64,000 nucleotides of DNA from Scytalidium lignicola (taxonomy: Eukaryota; Ascomycota; Leotiomycetes). Shown here piece by piece: positions 36,252-49,100 of this stretch. The notes below the pieces were generated by a model that saw nothing but the letters and a program-made list of their open reading frames with translations, did no database searches and was not told where the DNA came from. Within the stretch, counting starts at the first letter, position 1. The number at the start of each line of letters is the position of its first letter. The stretch covers positions 1 through 64,000 of the forward strand of contig NCSJ02000125.1 in NCBI GenBank assembly GCA_002812745.2. Direction: 5' to 3'. A program made the translations under genes and the position numbers.

Positions 36252-37802
36252 TTATGAATGAGTGACAATAATCTCCGTGGTCGTCTGGATCCCCTTATCT
36301 TTACCCTGGATGATGAACTCCTCGCTACTATTATCCATGTGTTGCCCACCCACTATAGCAGTCGTGTTCTCGCCCTGTTGAACTAGATCACTCATATCAT
36401 TGTGACTACCTAGTGTAACATGGCCATGAGTCCCTGACTTCATGGCACGTAGGTTAAAGCTGAGACCACCAGTGCCCTTTGTTTCAGACCAGCCCGTATT
36501 CGAAGCATAATTCTTGGAACCGTCACGGAAATATCGAAATAGTGGCGCGAGGGTGGGGACACATGAGACGATTATACCAAGGTTGTTCTCGACCATGGAC
36601 CACATGATGAGTTTCGAAGAGTCGATGTAGTTTGAGAGAGATTTGATGGTGAAGATACGGATGATTTGGATGATGGAGATGAAGACACCGAGAGAGAAGA
36701 GGCCGACAAGGGCGCCCTTCTTTCGGGTTGGGATACGGGACTTGATAAGTAGGGGGAAGGGAGAGAGCATACTAGAAGGAGGGGTAGTTAGTTCTTGTGG
36801 GATATTATAAGGACACGTATGTGGCCCTTACATAATGAAGTCGAAGACGATAGTTATCGAGGCCATGCTGGTGTAGAATGGGACTGCTACAAGACAGTTG
36901 CCATAAGTGATCTTTGGATCCCACTGCTTTGCGACCTAGAGCATATTGTTAGAAACAGTATATTTCCTAGAGCGTATTGGTGGATATGATGTGGGACGTA
37001 CAGGATGGCACAGGTTAATTTGCACCACTAAGAAGCAGAAATGGAAAGCACAGCAAGCTGTCATAATCCCGATAAGGACGAAACGATATGTACGCTCGAC
37101 GACAATTCGTAGAAACGAAAACAAAAGAGCTAATTTGAAACCTAGAATGCTAGTAATATAGCTGCTATGGTATTAGTGGGTATCGGTAGACAGATTGTGG
37201 GCCATTAGAGGTTGCGTACAACGGAGCACCTATGTACTGAAGCTATGGGGGCCGTTAGCATTGAGTCCAAAATTTTCCATGGTTAACTATATCTCACCAG
37301 TCCAAAATTGTAGATATTCGCATTTGGCATATCTGATAGATGCTGCAGCCCGAGACCCCATTTTGTCTCTGACCTCTTCACGTTAGGGAATGCGCTCGAC
37401 CAACCACAGTTGGAGAACACCTACGCAAGATGGTCGCAACCATAAAACCCAACGAACAGAACTACACAGTATGGTCAGAACTTGCGCGAGAATCATCGAG
37501 ATGGTTTCACCGCGCCTACCCAAGTGACACATATTGTCCAGTCATCTGGAGAAAGTAAAAGTCAAACATTCTTCTCGCTTTCATGAGAGTAGGGATGGAA
37601 ATATAGAAAAGAGAGAGATTAACACACCAACTCCAACAGCTTTGATCATGAACGCTCGAACATACATGCGCAGACAGACAGCTATCAAAGCGAAAGAAGT
37701 GAACACAATGCCTACCGCCACAATTGTGGGTGCATTGGTTTCGGCGTTTGGATTTGCCGTGTTAAAAGTCCATCCCATGGTTGCTTCTGACTTCGAGCTC
37801 AT
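36252..37802 (-). CDS. PTH11/rhodopsin-domain type integral membrane protein
   Basis: A seven-exon minus-strand gene for a roughly 360-residue membrane protein of the fungal PTH11-like rhodopsin-domain family (putative receptors, ligand unknown). Exons: 37802-37628, 37545-37520 (26 bp), 37461-37425 (37 bp), 37368-37288 or -37298, 37141- or 37149-37002, 36935-36832 and 36771-36252. Family landmarks are RMYVRAFMIKAVGVDDWTIC, then CSLGFMVATILQTKWGLG, then GFKLALLFSFLRIVVERTYR. These are followed by INLCHPVAKQWDPKITYGNC and SLGVFISIIQIIRI, with a hydrophilic 100-residue cytoplasmic tail. Introns of 56-82 bp have CTGAC/CTAAC branch points. Only the exon 4/5 junction is ambiguous: GTGAGA is a better donor, but the phase works with GTTAAC and TTCTAG. 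No premature stops remain in the spliced model. Confidence 0.78.
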
Positions 37803-40644
37803 CCTATTCCCATCCAAAAAAAATTCCAGTATCAAAGGACCTCGCAACTTGCATGTGTTCGCCCGCACAACAGACAGCATAGAAGTGATAGACGGTTGCA
37901 ATCGATCAGCGCTCTCGTTAATTAGGTCTTTATTATGGCGGATGTGCGGAACCAGGACGATCAAATGCCGTCTTTACCAAGGCCCAATGCAACCACTGGC
38001 ACATCCGGAACCCCTGGATTGCGAGCACACCGTTCGCACCGTGCCTATACCTGCTGCTCGGTGGTATCGAACTTTCCCCTTGGGTCTGAGGGATCGGAGC
38101 AATTAGTTCGTTTGGTCGGAAACCACCGCAAGGTTTGCAAGTATGCATGAGCAATCACCACTTTGGCCAGTGGCGCAAGATGGAATGCAACAGGCTCTCG
38201 CTGATACGTTGGCTCATCTCAGAAAGGCCAAATTTTTCTACAGCAACATTGACTTGGCTGCGTTCTAGTGTTGCAGGCGGGAGGTCCTACCACCAAGCAT
38301 CTACCCGGCGTGTGCTCCACAGTCCGCACATTCAAGGAGCCGTAGCCACTTCCAACGATTGCTACCGGTGCCAAGAGCGCAGGAGGGTCCACGTACCCGG
38401 TTTTTCTTCATCAGCCCCCAGCAGCACCGTATGCCGTAAGAGTTCGGTGCATACCGAGACACTCCTCGTTCTCAGCTTAATTAACCCATTAAAGAAAGTG
38501 GCGCTGTTTTCGCAATCAAAATGTCTTTCGACTCCGCTCTGATACATAGTAGCTTGCAGAGTCCCTGCAAGCCCCAGGGGTCCAAGATTGGGGGCAATCG
38601 CTCCGGTGCACTTGAGTCTCCTGAATTGCTGGGAGTTGGTCCGTTAGAAAGTCGAAAGTGGAGATACGATTTAAGCTTCTTCGTCCACGCCCCGAATTTG
38701 CTTCACAACTTTGCTGTCTGTGCTCACTCTGTTGCCCGGAACTTGCCTTGGACCAATGGCTACGGAATTGCCACCGCTACCAATCAACAAAGAGTGGGAG
38801 ATGTTCGCATAGATTCTCGCTGGTGAACGACAATTTTAGAGTTTGGTTCGGTGTGATGGATTTTATGCTCTTGGCCCCAACAGTTACGACTTCAGAAGTT
38901 GGGATTCTGCGCAAAAACTTAACCATCTTGGCATTCGTACCCAATCTAAGATCGGGATCCTTGGAATTTTCTTCAGTTCGGACGGTAAGCTGACGGAGTT
39001 GTTAACTGCTGCTACATAACCCTAACCCTAACTGCTGCTACAGTACAGTATATCTGTTCGAGACTCCCAGAAGACCCCTAGACCCCGAGATACAGAGACT
39101 TTGCGCCCTTCCACTCTCATTACCACTCTCTTCTGGTATGGTGCAAATTGCCGTACTGCTGTAACATCAGCCGGTCGCCATCGCCGAGTAGCTGCCGTGT
39201 ATAATAGGAGCGTGCCCCCACCACACTGGTGAACTCATCTCAGCTCATGGACCTTCCGACTTGATTGTGTTGCCATCCAGGTAGCATTCCAAGGACTCGA
39301 GGGCTCCCAAGAGACGAACTGAGAGGAATGGAGGGGAACAACGGGGGCGTGCTTCAGAGACTGCGTGAGGCGTTCTGATTCCAAAGGCCTTTGCGGTTCG
39401 TCAGCGGAGGAGGGCTTTGTCGGTGAGGGTTAAATCTGTACTCTAGGTACGGTCTCTGGAGTTAGCATAATAGTGAAATTGTTATATGGCAGCAAGCCAT
39501 CCAATAGTCAGGACGGCAATGATGATGCAGCGTACCGGCCAGTTGGCTTGTAACAGTACAAGTCTGAGTCCGTAAGCATTGTCCCTCGACCAAACAGCGT
39601 AGGTACGCACGAGGAGAGGAAGTGTTGGTCCGTGGAACTTACCGTGCTGTAATATTACTAAATCACCCTCCCTCATCGACCTGCAGAAAAACAGGTGGCG
39701 CAAACGAATCTGGGTGGCGACTCGTGGCCTGAGGCATGACTGGAAGCTGGGAAAGCGGTTTATGATTCCCTGTAATTAGTTAGCAACCAAACCACCGTGC
39801 CACCGTTCCTCTCCCTTGGTAATGAATTCCTTGTATGCTTGCAACCGAGGAAGGCCATATTTAACTCTGTAATCTTGAGTGTTTATGCATCTGGGAGAGT
39901 GAACTACCTCCATGCTTGGTTTGTGCAGAAGTCCAATGGGCATTAAATCAAGTTTCTGCCAGGAAAGCCAGCACAGTAGTGCCGTAATAATGTCTTGGTC
40001 CTAGTTCAAGACTCTTGGAACAGGCTTCCAGCACGAGGAGCAAGTTTTCAGCACAATTCGATAGCTCTTGAGCTGTAACTACTGCGTTGTTGTAATTACT
40101 GGAGATAGTACGTACAGTCATAGTTTAACTAGACTAACCAACCACAGCACCTGTCAGCTTGGCTGCCATTTCCACAGAAAGCAAATAGCTCGTGGAGATA
40201 CACGTGGTTACAGGGACCAACGTCCCTTTGGGAGCGGTCAATGAGCTCTCATTCGTCAAAGAGGAGCCATTCTCATGTCCTCTTGCGCCGCCTTATACAT
40301 GTTAGTGGGGGGGATTTCCACAGCGCAGCACTGGATGCAGGAACCACCGGGAAATCCACCCACTTTCTCCCCTTCAACACATGTGCGCTGAAGGTAGTAT
40401 CGGAGTGGTATTTCCCTACATTTCTGCATTTCTTATTCATGCGGATGCCCGTACTTCCCCTTATCTCTCGTGGCATGACACTGCTCTTGCCCCAGACGGG
40501 CTTAATGCATCGGGTAGCTCTTCTTTCTGGAATGTTGATTCTTAAAAAGTGTCCCGCATTCCGATCCACAGCTTCTCTTTTTCCCTCGTGGCAAATCCCC
40601 AACGAACCTCCATTCAACAATTGGGCAATTGGCAATTGACAATC
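37803..40644. other. 2.8 kb intergenic region
   Basis: Ordinary composition lying between the divergent starts of the PTH11-type gene (-) and the FAD oxidase gene (+). Many overlapping open frames exist on both strands (for example 37534-38106 +, 40273-40902 -). None shows a domain, a conserved motif or consistent splicing. It probably serves as upstream sequence for both genes. A short telomere-like run is annotated separately. Confidence 0.4.
39004..39042. repeat. Interstitial telomere-like motif between 13-bp direct repeats
   Basis: TAACCCTAACCCTAAC at 39017-39032 contains two full CCCTAA units in the usual fungal telomere sequence. It is bracketed by two copies of AACTGCTGCTACA (39004-39016 and 39030-39042). 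It is too short to prove a telomeric origin. Confidence 0.6.
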
Positions 40645-42514
40645 ATGAAGTCCTTCCTGTTCGCTGGGGCTACGGCCTTGCTTGCTGCCAGCCATGCTCT
40701 GGCTGATACCTCTTCCCTCAACTCCAATTGCAAGTGCATGCCGGGTGATGAATGCTGGCCTTCGCCGATTGCATGGAGCATCTTGAATGCTACCGTCGGT
40801 GGTCGTCTGATTGCTACAACTCCAATTGGTACGCCATGTCACGATCCTAACTACGATGCTGCCGAGTGCGCGTACTTGCAAAGCCAGGTTCACAACCCAC
40901 AATTCCAGTGAGTTCCCGAGAAGTCAGAAGCTATCAATTCTTTTTTTGCGCCCATAGCGCCAAAAAANTACTAACCGTGGCAATTACCTTTAGCATGAAC
41001 TCTTCCTCTTCAATCATGGCGCCTTTCTTTGCAAACCAGAGCTGTGACTTTTTCACTCCCGAGTCCCAACCGTGTTTGCTTGGAAACTACGTCGACTATG
41101 CTGTCAACGTGAGCAAGGTTGAAGATATTCAGTTTGCCGTGCTCTTTGCCCAATTAGCCAATATCCGTTTCGTGATCCGAAACACTGGTCACAAGTATGT
41201 GAAATCCCTTCCCCATTTTCTTAAATTTAAACAGTACGCGAAATTAACATACAGTTCTCAAGCTATAATGGAAAGTCCACTGGTGCTGGTGCTTTGTCTG
41301 TCTGGACTCACTACCTCAAGGATATCGAAACCTTGAATTGGTCAGATAAGTACTACCAGGGTAAGGCTATTAAAATAGGAGCTGGTGTCCAAGGTTTTGA
41401 GGCCATCGAGGCTGCAGCAGCTCAGGGATTGGTTCAAATTGGAGGTGAATGCCCTACAGTCGGTGTTGCAGGTGGCTATACTCAAGGTGGTGGCCATTCC
41501 GCTCTTAGCACAAACTTCGGTATGGGAGCAGATCAGAGTCTCGAATTTGAAGTCGTTACGGCCCAAGGCTTATTGGTGACAGCCTCCCGGACCCAGAACT
41601 CTGACTTGTATTGGGCTCTCAGCGGCGGTGGTGGTGGAACTTACGGTGTAGTCGTGTCTATGACTGCAAAGGCTTACCCAGACAGCATCGTCAGTGGAGC
41701 AACATTCCAGTTCCTTGCCGAGGGTACAACACTCGATAACTTCTATGCCGGTATTGAGGCTTTCCATTCTCGTCTTACAGCCATGGTTGACTCTGGTCTC
41801 ACGGTTATCCACTACTTCACAAACGCCTTCTTCGAAATCGCCCCAGCTACAGGTTATAACAAGACTAAGGCAGAGATGCAAGCCATCTTCGCAGACTTCG
41901 AGTCTGGCCTCGAGGCACTAAACATCAGTTACACTGCCTCTTACTCCCAGTCAGCAACATACAGGGACCATTATGACCTTTACTTCGGTCCTTTGCCATA
42001 CGGAAACATCGAGGTTGGTATCGCTCAATACGGGGGCCGTTTAATCCCTCGTGACACTATCGCCAACAACCTCACTAGTTACTCCACCGCTGTCCGCAAT
42101 ATTACAGAAGCAGGCGTCACCGTCATCGGCGTCGGCTTGAACGTCTCTTCTTCAGCAATCACCGGCAATGTGAGCAATGCTCTCCTGCCCGCATGGCGCA
42201 ACACTCTTGTCCACGCCACCCTGACCACTCCATGGAACTTCACTGCCCCATGGTCAGACATGATCGCTCTCCAGGACCTGATGACTGACTCCATCGTTCC
42301 TCAACTCGAGGCCATTACACCCAACAGCGGTGCATACATGAATGAGGCCGATTTCAGACAACCTAATTTCCAACAGGTGTTCTTTGGCAGCAACTACAAG
42401 CAGCTGCTTCAGATTAAGAACAAGTGGGATCCTTCGTATTTCTTCTACGCGATTGATAGTGTTGGAAGCACGTACTGGAACGTTACGAACAATGGAAGGA
42501 TGTGCAAGGCTTAG
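40645..42514 (+). CDS. Secreted FAD-linked oxidoreductase (BBE/isoamyl alcohol oxidase-like)
   Basis: A flavoprotein of the vanillyl-alcohol-oxidase/berberine-bridge superfamily, predicted to be secreted and to oxidise an alcohol or similar small molecule with O2. Exons are 40645-40907, 40994-41194 and 41263-42514, with introns of 86 bp (GTGAGT..TTTAG) and 68 bp (GTATGT..CAAG), giving 571 residues. Residues 1-20 are a signal peptide ending ALA. Next is a Cys-rich N-terminal CKCMPGDECWPSP segment, typical of the isoamyl alcohol oxidase branch. The FAD domain carries RNTGHNYNGKSTGAGAL (H154) and GGECPTVGVAGGYTQGGGHS (C218). These are the positions used for bicovalent flavin attachment in the family. 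Many N-x-S/T sites fit secretion. The C-terminal DPSYFFYAIDSVGST box corresponds to the usual BBE domain end. The true substrate is unknown and no cluster partners are adjacent. Confidence 0.88.
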
Positions 42515-43110
42515 TGTTTAGATTTTGGGTTGTAGAGAAAAGCCTTATCATATATATGTTTTTCTGTTTCTATATTTTAAAATATGTAAAAAGATAGAGA
42601 CCCGTTTAAATAATAAGAATTTGACTAGGGTTTATTTTCCTCCTTTATTTTAAGTGCTTTGAGATGTAGATATGTGAATAGACCTAGAAATTTATCTAAT
42701 TGTTGACTGACGAAGCCTGGATGTCTGCAAAGTGTGCTTTACAAGTTTATTCCGAGTAGCATTACACATACTACTAGTACTTTTCAAACCTATTAACAAG
42801 AAGGGTGCCCAATGCACTCCTACTAGCACTCATACCCTTTTTCGGTAATTTCCTACCCCATTAGGCACCTAAAACAGGTTTAGTCTGCTGCCCATGCTGT
42901 GTAATTTCCACATCTCTTCCATATTAGGCCATCTCCTGCCCATACACTGCAAAGGCACCTTCATGAGCAATTTCCCTCTTCTAGTTAGCTGCCCACAGCC
43001 CGTCAGATTGCTGATCTTAGAAAAACTAACCATATTAATAGCTCTGGACGACATATCATTTGATAGCAAAGCATGTGTTTCTTGTGCTAGACATATTATG
43101 TTAAAATTAT
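42515..43110. other. 3' flank of the FAD oxidase gene
   Basis: Ordinary to AT-leaning sequence with likely polyadenylation signals just after the stop (TATATATGT, AATAAGAAT). The small frames on both strands at 42869-43112 have no recognisable product. Confidence 0.4.
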
Positions 43111-44510
43111 AAAGTATAATGTTATCTTTTATTATTATTGTTATAATACAGAAGATTGAAATTTTCCATGGTATTTAAAATATAATATGTTAAAGCTTGA
43201 GCAATTTAAGAGAACTAAGGTTTAATAGTATTGAAGTAGATTAACTACACAGTGAATTATGTAGATCTTACACTTGTAACTACAACTAAGAATGCAGAGA
43301 AGACTAGCATTTTTGTAATGGTTACAACTAATAATATTACAGACGATATTATAAACATAAGTTTATGTTAAGTTATCATTAGAAGATGAAGATTATAAAT
43401 GTCTTAAGATATAAATAACAAAATGAAGATATTATATTTAATATTTTATAAGCTTATTTGAATAAATGCGTTTATTATACTTTTATATTATAATAATTAA
43501 TACTGGATTTTATCATAATATACAATCTTATTATATACTTAAGAGAGTATAAGTTATTATTTTAAAAGGTATACTAAAGTACAATTCTAAGTAAGTAACT
43601 TTTATAACATTTATAATATTAGTATAATCTGAAAAAATTTATTTAAGATCTAATTATTTAAGACTTATAAAAATTNCCTTTTTATACAAATATAAAAAGA
43701 GATATTACCTTTACTAGATAATCTATTGTTATTTCCTTTTTTATTATGTTTTATTCTTGGACATAATTGTCCTAAGTGCTTGTTGTATAAAATAATAAAC
43801 TTTAAACATCTTTAAACTTATTTGAATAAGGATTATAAAATATTTAATAACTTTAATATTATTATTATAAATACAACTTATTACTTGTAAAGATGGATAA
43901 AGTCAACTTGAGGAAAATAATAAAAGGTAAAAGCAAATGCTGCTCTTATTACATGTTATAACATTAATAACAACAATTGTTCTAGTATACTTAAATAAGT
44001 CATTGAAACAGAATTAACAAACGAAGAGCTTGTAATTTTAAAGATAAAGACAGAAGAAGAATAATGACTTGTTAATGAAGAGGTTAAGTTTGTTAAGTAT
44101 ATGTTCAAACTTGAGTATAATAAGAATATAAAATAATTATATATAAGTAAGTAATTATAATGGTTCTTAAATCGTTTATTATATATTATTATTATTATAT
44201 TAACATTGTTGTTTGCATAGAATACATAATTATATTTAAGATTATAAGAAGGACAAGAGTTTGTTAGTCTAACAGCTTAAGAAGTTGTACTATAAATCCT
44301 TAAGGACATTATAAATTATATTTTACAATAGTGTAAAAAGATGTTATAATCTATATTATAATCTTTAAGATATTAGATTAAAAGTTTAAGTACTAATGTA
44401 TTTCCTTACTTGTTTAAGGACTTATAACATAAGAAAAGTCATTAAAATTATCATTAAACTTATAAGTAATTTTTATATTATATCTTTTGTACATTTCTTA
44501 TAATACATAT
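43111..44510. repeat. AT-rich RIP-type block
   Basis: Stop-dense AT-rich sequence next to the gypsy fragment. Weak protein-like text (ELTNEELVILKIKTEEE near 44010) suggests an old coding remnant on the plus strand, but no family can be named. Confidence 0.4.
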
Positions 44511-44868
44511 TATTACAAGATTTACTATAACACATTAATTAGTATAAGCTTAAAGCTTAATACAAATACATTGTACAAGAGAACTTAACAATTAAACAGT
44601 TATATGATGAGGACTTAGGACTTAAGAGGTCTAAAGTCTATTAGCTTAAAACTTGTAGACTTAGAAGTCTAAGAGTTTAACTAGATTTTATTATTTATAT
44701 AAGTACACTATAAGAATATAAGAGTAAACTCCTTATGTTCAACTTAAATATATTATTAAATCTTATATTTGACTTAATCACCTGCTCTTATATTATACAT
44801 TTCTACTGTCCTTGAACATTTACCTTACCCTTACTATTTAATAACTTAGATAATATAGTTTTATAATA
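44511..44868 (+). repeat. LTR of fragment D (358 bp)
   Basis: It matches the reverse complement of the type 2 LTRs at 17053-17409 and 51895-52252 after allowing for extensive C-to-T/G-to-A changes. Confidence 0.75.
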
Positions 44869-45114
44869 TTTTGAACATTACTTATTTTGATAAGTTAAGA
44901 TTTGGAAATAAACATATTAATAGATAATAATAATAAACAACAGTTTGAAGAAGGTTTTGAAGAAAGCTTTAAAGAAGAATCTGAAGAGGAATCTGAAGAA
45001 GGATTTAAGGAAAGTTCAGAAGATAATTCTAAGGAAGATCAAGGTAAGAACTAGACTATCAAGGAAATTAACTTCCAAGAAGGAGTATTAAAAGAAGTTG
45101 TTATACTATTAAAG
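44511..45114 (+). mobile_element. Gypsy fragment D: LTR plus start of gag, plus orientation
   Basis: The reverse orientation of the A/B/C family. The LTR (44511-44868, type 2 by its internal words) is followed by the 5' leader TTTTGAAC, a mutated gag start and the acidic Glu/Ser gag N-terminus (FEEGFEESFKEESEEESEE) up to GVLKEVVILLK. It is cut at 45114 exactly where element B begins. The rest of D is not found on the other side of B. Confidence 0.8.
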
Positions 45115-45455
45115 TGTTACAAAACTACGTTATCCAGGTCACTGGATAGCCGGGGTAAGGTAGATGTTCAGGGACAATGGAAATGTGTGACACACAAGCA
45201 AGTGACTAAGTCCAAGGTAAGGTCTAGTAATGTATTTAGGTTGAACATAAGGAGTCTACTCTCATGTTCTTACAGTGTGCTTATATAGATAATGGAATAC
45301 AGTTGGATCCCTTGGAGTCCTTGGAGTCCTCTGGAGTCCACCAGGGATCCTAAGACTCTGTCATGTGACCTTTGATTGTTAAGTTCTTTATGTACACCTT
45401 TTGTGTACTGAGCCTCAGGCTTACACTAATCAGCTGTTAGGTAAAACCCATAACA
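45115..45455 (-). repeat. Element B left LTR (type 1, 341 bp)
   Basis: The 3' LTR. Its internal array is built of TTGGAGTCC-like words, with GACCTTTGATTGTTAAG and TTTTGTGTACTGAGCC. It pairs by sequence with the right LTR of element A rather than with its own right LTR. Confidence 0.85.
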
Positions 45456-45545
45456 TTATCCCCTTTTTGCACTAGCGTCACCTCAACACTTAACTTATCG
45501 TCATGAATTATCTTGTTCCTTTGTCAATTCTTTCCTTTCCTCCAA

Positions 45546-46131
45546 CATACCCTCAAAGTGTTCTTGCCCCTTCTTTCCATCTGACCTTGAGAGAAAGAAA
45601 AGGGAAAAAGTTAATCTTACCTTGACTATTAAGGATATTGACGACAGTATAAACCTTTGTTCTTATTGTTTTAAGGAGAACTAAAAGTATATTGTAAACC
45701 TTTTAAAGTCCTCATGATATTCTGAGTGTATGTATACAAAGTATTCTTACAACATAGCTTCTAATTCTTAGGACAAGAACATCCCCTATTCCTAAGACTA
45801 GGAATCCTTAGAAAAATCCATAGACAGATTATAAGCAAAAGAAGAAGAAGTTATAGCCAAAATCCTTTGTTTACAAAAGTAACAAGCTCTTCTTTGATAG
45901 CAAAAGAATAAGATAGCTTGTCATAGCCTAAAGTATTTGGACAAACTCAACATCACAAAAGAGAAAGAAAAGCAAGAGAAATTGTTTGAAGAGTTGTGTT
46001 CTACTTATACAAGTAAAGCTTCTTCCTCTGCTATTAACCTTTTCTTCTTTAACCTTATAATTCCATTGTTTAGAAATCCATTCTGAGATAAGTTTGGTAA
46101 TATGCCTTTAGTAACTCCTTATAGCTTGTAA
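45546..46131 (+). pseudogene. Antisense Cys-rich ORF of gypsy element B (divergent version)
   Basis: It occupies the same position as the antisense frame of element A, but its N-terminal half is a different sequence. After RKKREKVNLTLTIKDI comes CSYC, six residues, then Tyr, nine residues, Tyr-SE-Cys, six residues and Tyr. If each Tyr (TAT) is a mutated Cys (TGT), the spacing is C-X2-C-X6-C-X9-C-X2-C-X6-C, again Zn2Cys6-like. A long charged helix (SLEKSIDRL; AKEEEVIAKIL) follows. The C-terminal part (EKEKQEKLFEELCS) aligns with that of element A. The start codon appears as ATA and there is a frame offset, so the copy is dead. Confidence 0.55.
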
Positions 46132-49100
46132 GATTAGAAGTAAGTTTCTATCCATTCTTACTTTCTGAATACTCTATCCATTTAATCAAGTATTATAATT
46201 TCTCATAATGTATCTTATGATTAATGATTTTCTCAACTTCATATTCTCTTTCTAGATTAACTTCTTTTAACATTAGTGTTTGAGCATTTTTAAGTGTTAA
46301 TTCAAGAAGCAAAACATAGAAAACAAGATGTATTTTAATTATTGTTAATAACTTTAATTTATACATTAAAAGTCTATAAACTTCTTTGATTTTGTATAGT
46401 CTTATCTTTACCTAGTCTAGTTTATCACTTAGTCTTGTAGTTTTAATGTTTTTCCTAAGAAGATAAACTTTATCCCCTTTTTTGTATACTAGTTCTATCA
46501 AGCATTTATAATCATAATACTTCTTCATTCTTTCTTTAGTATATTAAAGTGAGTTTTCAATCCTTTCTTGTATTTCTTCCATTTGTTTTGCACAAATCTC
46601 TGCTGATTCACTTGTAAATTCCAATTCTAGTCTAATGCAAAACCTTTCTAGTTCTTGTCCATAATTCATATAGAATAAAGTAATCTTAATTGATTTGTAT
46701 AGTGTACTATTATACACTATTTCTACTATTAACAAGTAATCAACTCAATTATCTTAATCATAATTAACATAACATTTAAAGTATCCTTCCAACTATCTAT
46801 TCAAACATTCTGTTTTCTTGTTGGTTTATAAATGTTATATTATTAATAATCTTCTTTTGACTCTTATTCTTGCTATTATTATTTCCTAAAACTTAAATGT
46901 AAATCTAATGTCTTTATCAAAGATTATCTGTTTTGGTAATCCTTATTTAAACATTATTCTTCATAAGAATATATTAACTACCTCCTCTACTCCCCAGATC
47001 TCTTTGAACAGTTCAAAATGTTACATAATTAGTATAATGTTCAGTTATTACAAAGATAAAGTCATACTCAACCTTCATCATACAATCTGTAAAAACTAGT
47101 AGTTTCACAATAAAATCCTATCCAATTAATTCTTATAGATTATTAAGTATCTGTATAAAGTATAATTGTCCTTAAGGCTTCCTTCTTGGATTCTTAGCCT
47201 TCTTACAGATTTCACATTCCACAATTACCTTTTTAACTGTTGATTGTAATTTCATAATAAAGTAATCCTTATTAACTTGGTAATAACATCAGGCTACTCT
47301 CATATATCCATTATATAATAAACTATATTATTCTCTAACAAACTCCTCTGTTAATTCCATTAGTATATATAACCTTTTGTTCTTATACCAAACGTCTTCA
47401 ATTTTCTCCTACTCACCTCTAATCATGTCTAGTAAAGTATTCCTTTTTTCTTCCTTTCTAGTTGCTTCACTAATCCAATCAACCTAGTACTTGTCTATTA
47501 TCACTGTAATAACCATAAGTTATCCTCTATTATACACTAAGAATCTGCCTTAGTCTTCCTTCAATATAAGTTCACTTTCTTCCTTCTTTTTNAACTGAAT
47601 ACTCCAGTTTCTGACTCAGAGCATCTACTCTTCCATTGTCTTTTCCTTTAATATGAGTAATCTTAAAATCATACTCAGATAATTTCTCTACTTATTATAC
47701 TTGTTTTATATTCAACTGTTTAATTGTCATAAAGTATTAAAGGTTATGATAATCTGAAAGTATATCAACTATTTCACTAAATCTAACAACATACACTCTC
47801 CAATACTTTAAAGCTTCTACAATAGCTAATATCTCCTTATCTAATGTTTGATAATTTCTTTTAACAACATTTAGCTTTCTTAACCAGAATGCTAATAACA
47901 CTTAGTAATGTTGTTTACTAATTTGTTATAATTACAATAGCATAACTCCTAATGCTATGTCAAAGGCATTAGTCTTAATTCTTATCCCCTTTTCCAGATC
48001 AAAGATTCTTAAGAAATCCCCCTTCATAAAGGCATCCTTAATGCTTTAAAATACTTTCTTTACATTATTATTCCATTTATAAGCTTAATCTTTCTTTATG
48101 AGTTTAGTCAATGGCATAAAGATTTTAGAATAGTCTTTCATAAATCTTTNGTAATAATTNNCTAANCCTAAGAAACTNTNTAATTGNTTAACNATCTTAA
48201 GTGNTTCTTATTCTTTAATTGACTGAATCTTATTNTCAAGGGTTTCTATCCTTTCTCCAGAAATACAATGTCNTAAGAACTNAACTTGTTCNTTATANAA
48301 TTNACATTTTANCAGTTTGCANTNNAATCNTNCNTNTTACAACACTTNTANAANAAGNTTAACATNCTNTNTATANTCTTCAATACTCTTTNAGTAAATG
48401 ATTATATTATNAANATATACTATTATNAACTTCTTTANNTATTTNTNTAATATNNAGTCNATTATTCTTTGTTNTATTGTTAGAGCATTAGTCATTCTAA
48501 ACGTTATGACCAATAGCTTAAATAATCTATATTTTGTTCGAATAACAACTTTCTACTTGTTACCTCTTTTAATCCTAACTAAATTAAATGTTAACCACAA
48601 GTCTAGCTTAATGAATATAATAACTCCTTTCAGCTTGTCCATCATTACATTTATTAATGGTAAAGGGTATTAGTCTTTCTCAGTTTTACTATTTAAATGT
48701 CTGTAATTATTATAAGGTCATCTTAACAGGTTATCCCCTTTCTTTGCATAATGTAGTGGTACTCTGGCTTTGCTATGACCTTCTCTGTACAAACCTTTAA
48801 GCACTATCCTCTTGAGCAATTATTTCTTCGTTGCCTTATCCTTGGTAAGAGTTGTTTGATAAATTAGTCTGTAAACTAGTCTGAACCCTTCTTTAAGCTT
48901 TATTTCATGATCCTATGGTTTATGCTTAGATAAAGCTGAATTATCAAGTTTTTCTGTGAATAACTTTAGCCATTCATAATATTCCTTAAGTATATATTTC
49001 ATGGTTTTGTTGACATGGACAGCTCCTAAAGATATAGTTTTTTCTAAGAAGGTAATCATACTTGTTTTTCAATCAATTATTAGATTATACTTCTTTATCC

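Noticed and set aside
40273..40902. 209-codon open frame on the minus strand
   Set aside because: It overlaps exon 1 and the promoter of the FAD oxidase gene, has no domain and an implausible composition. Shadow of the real gene.
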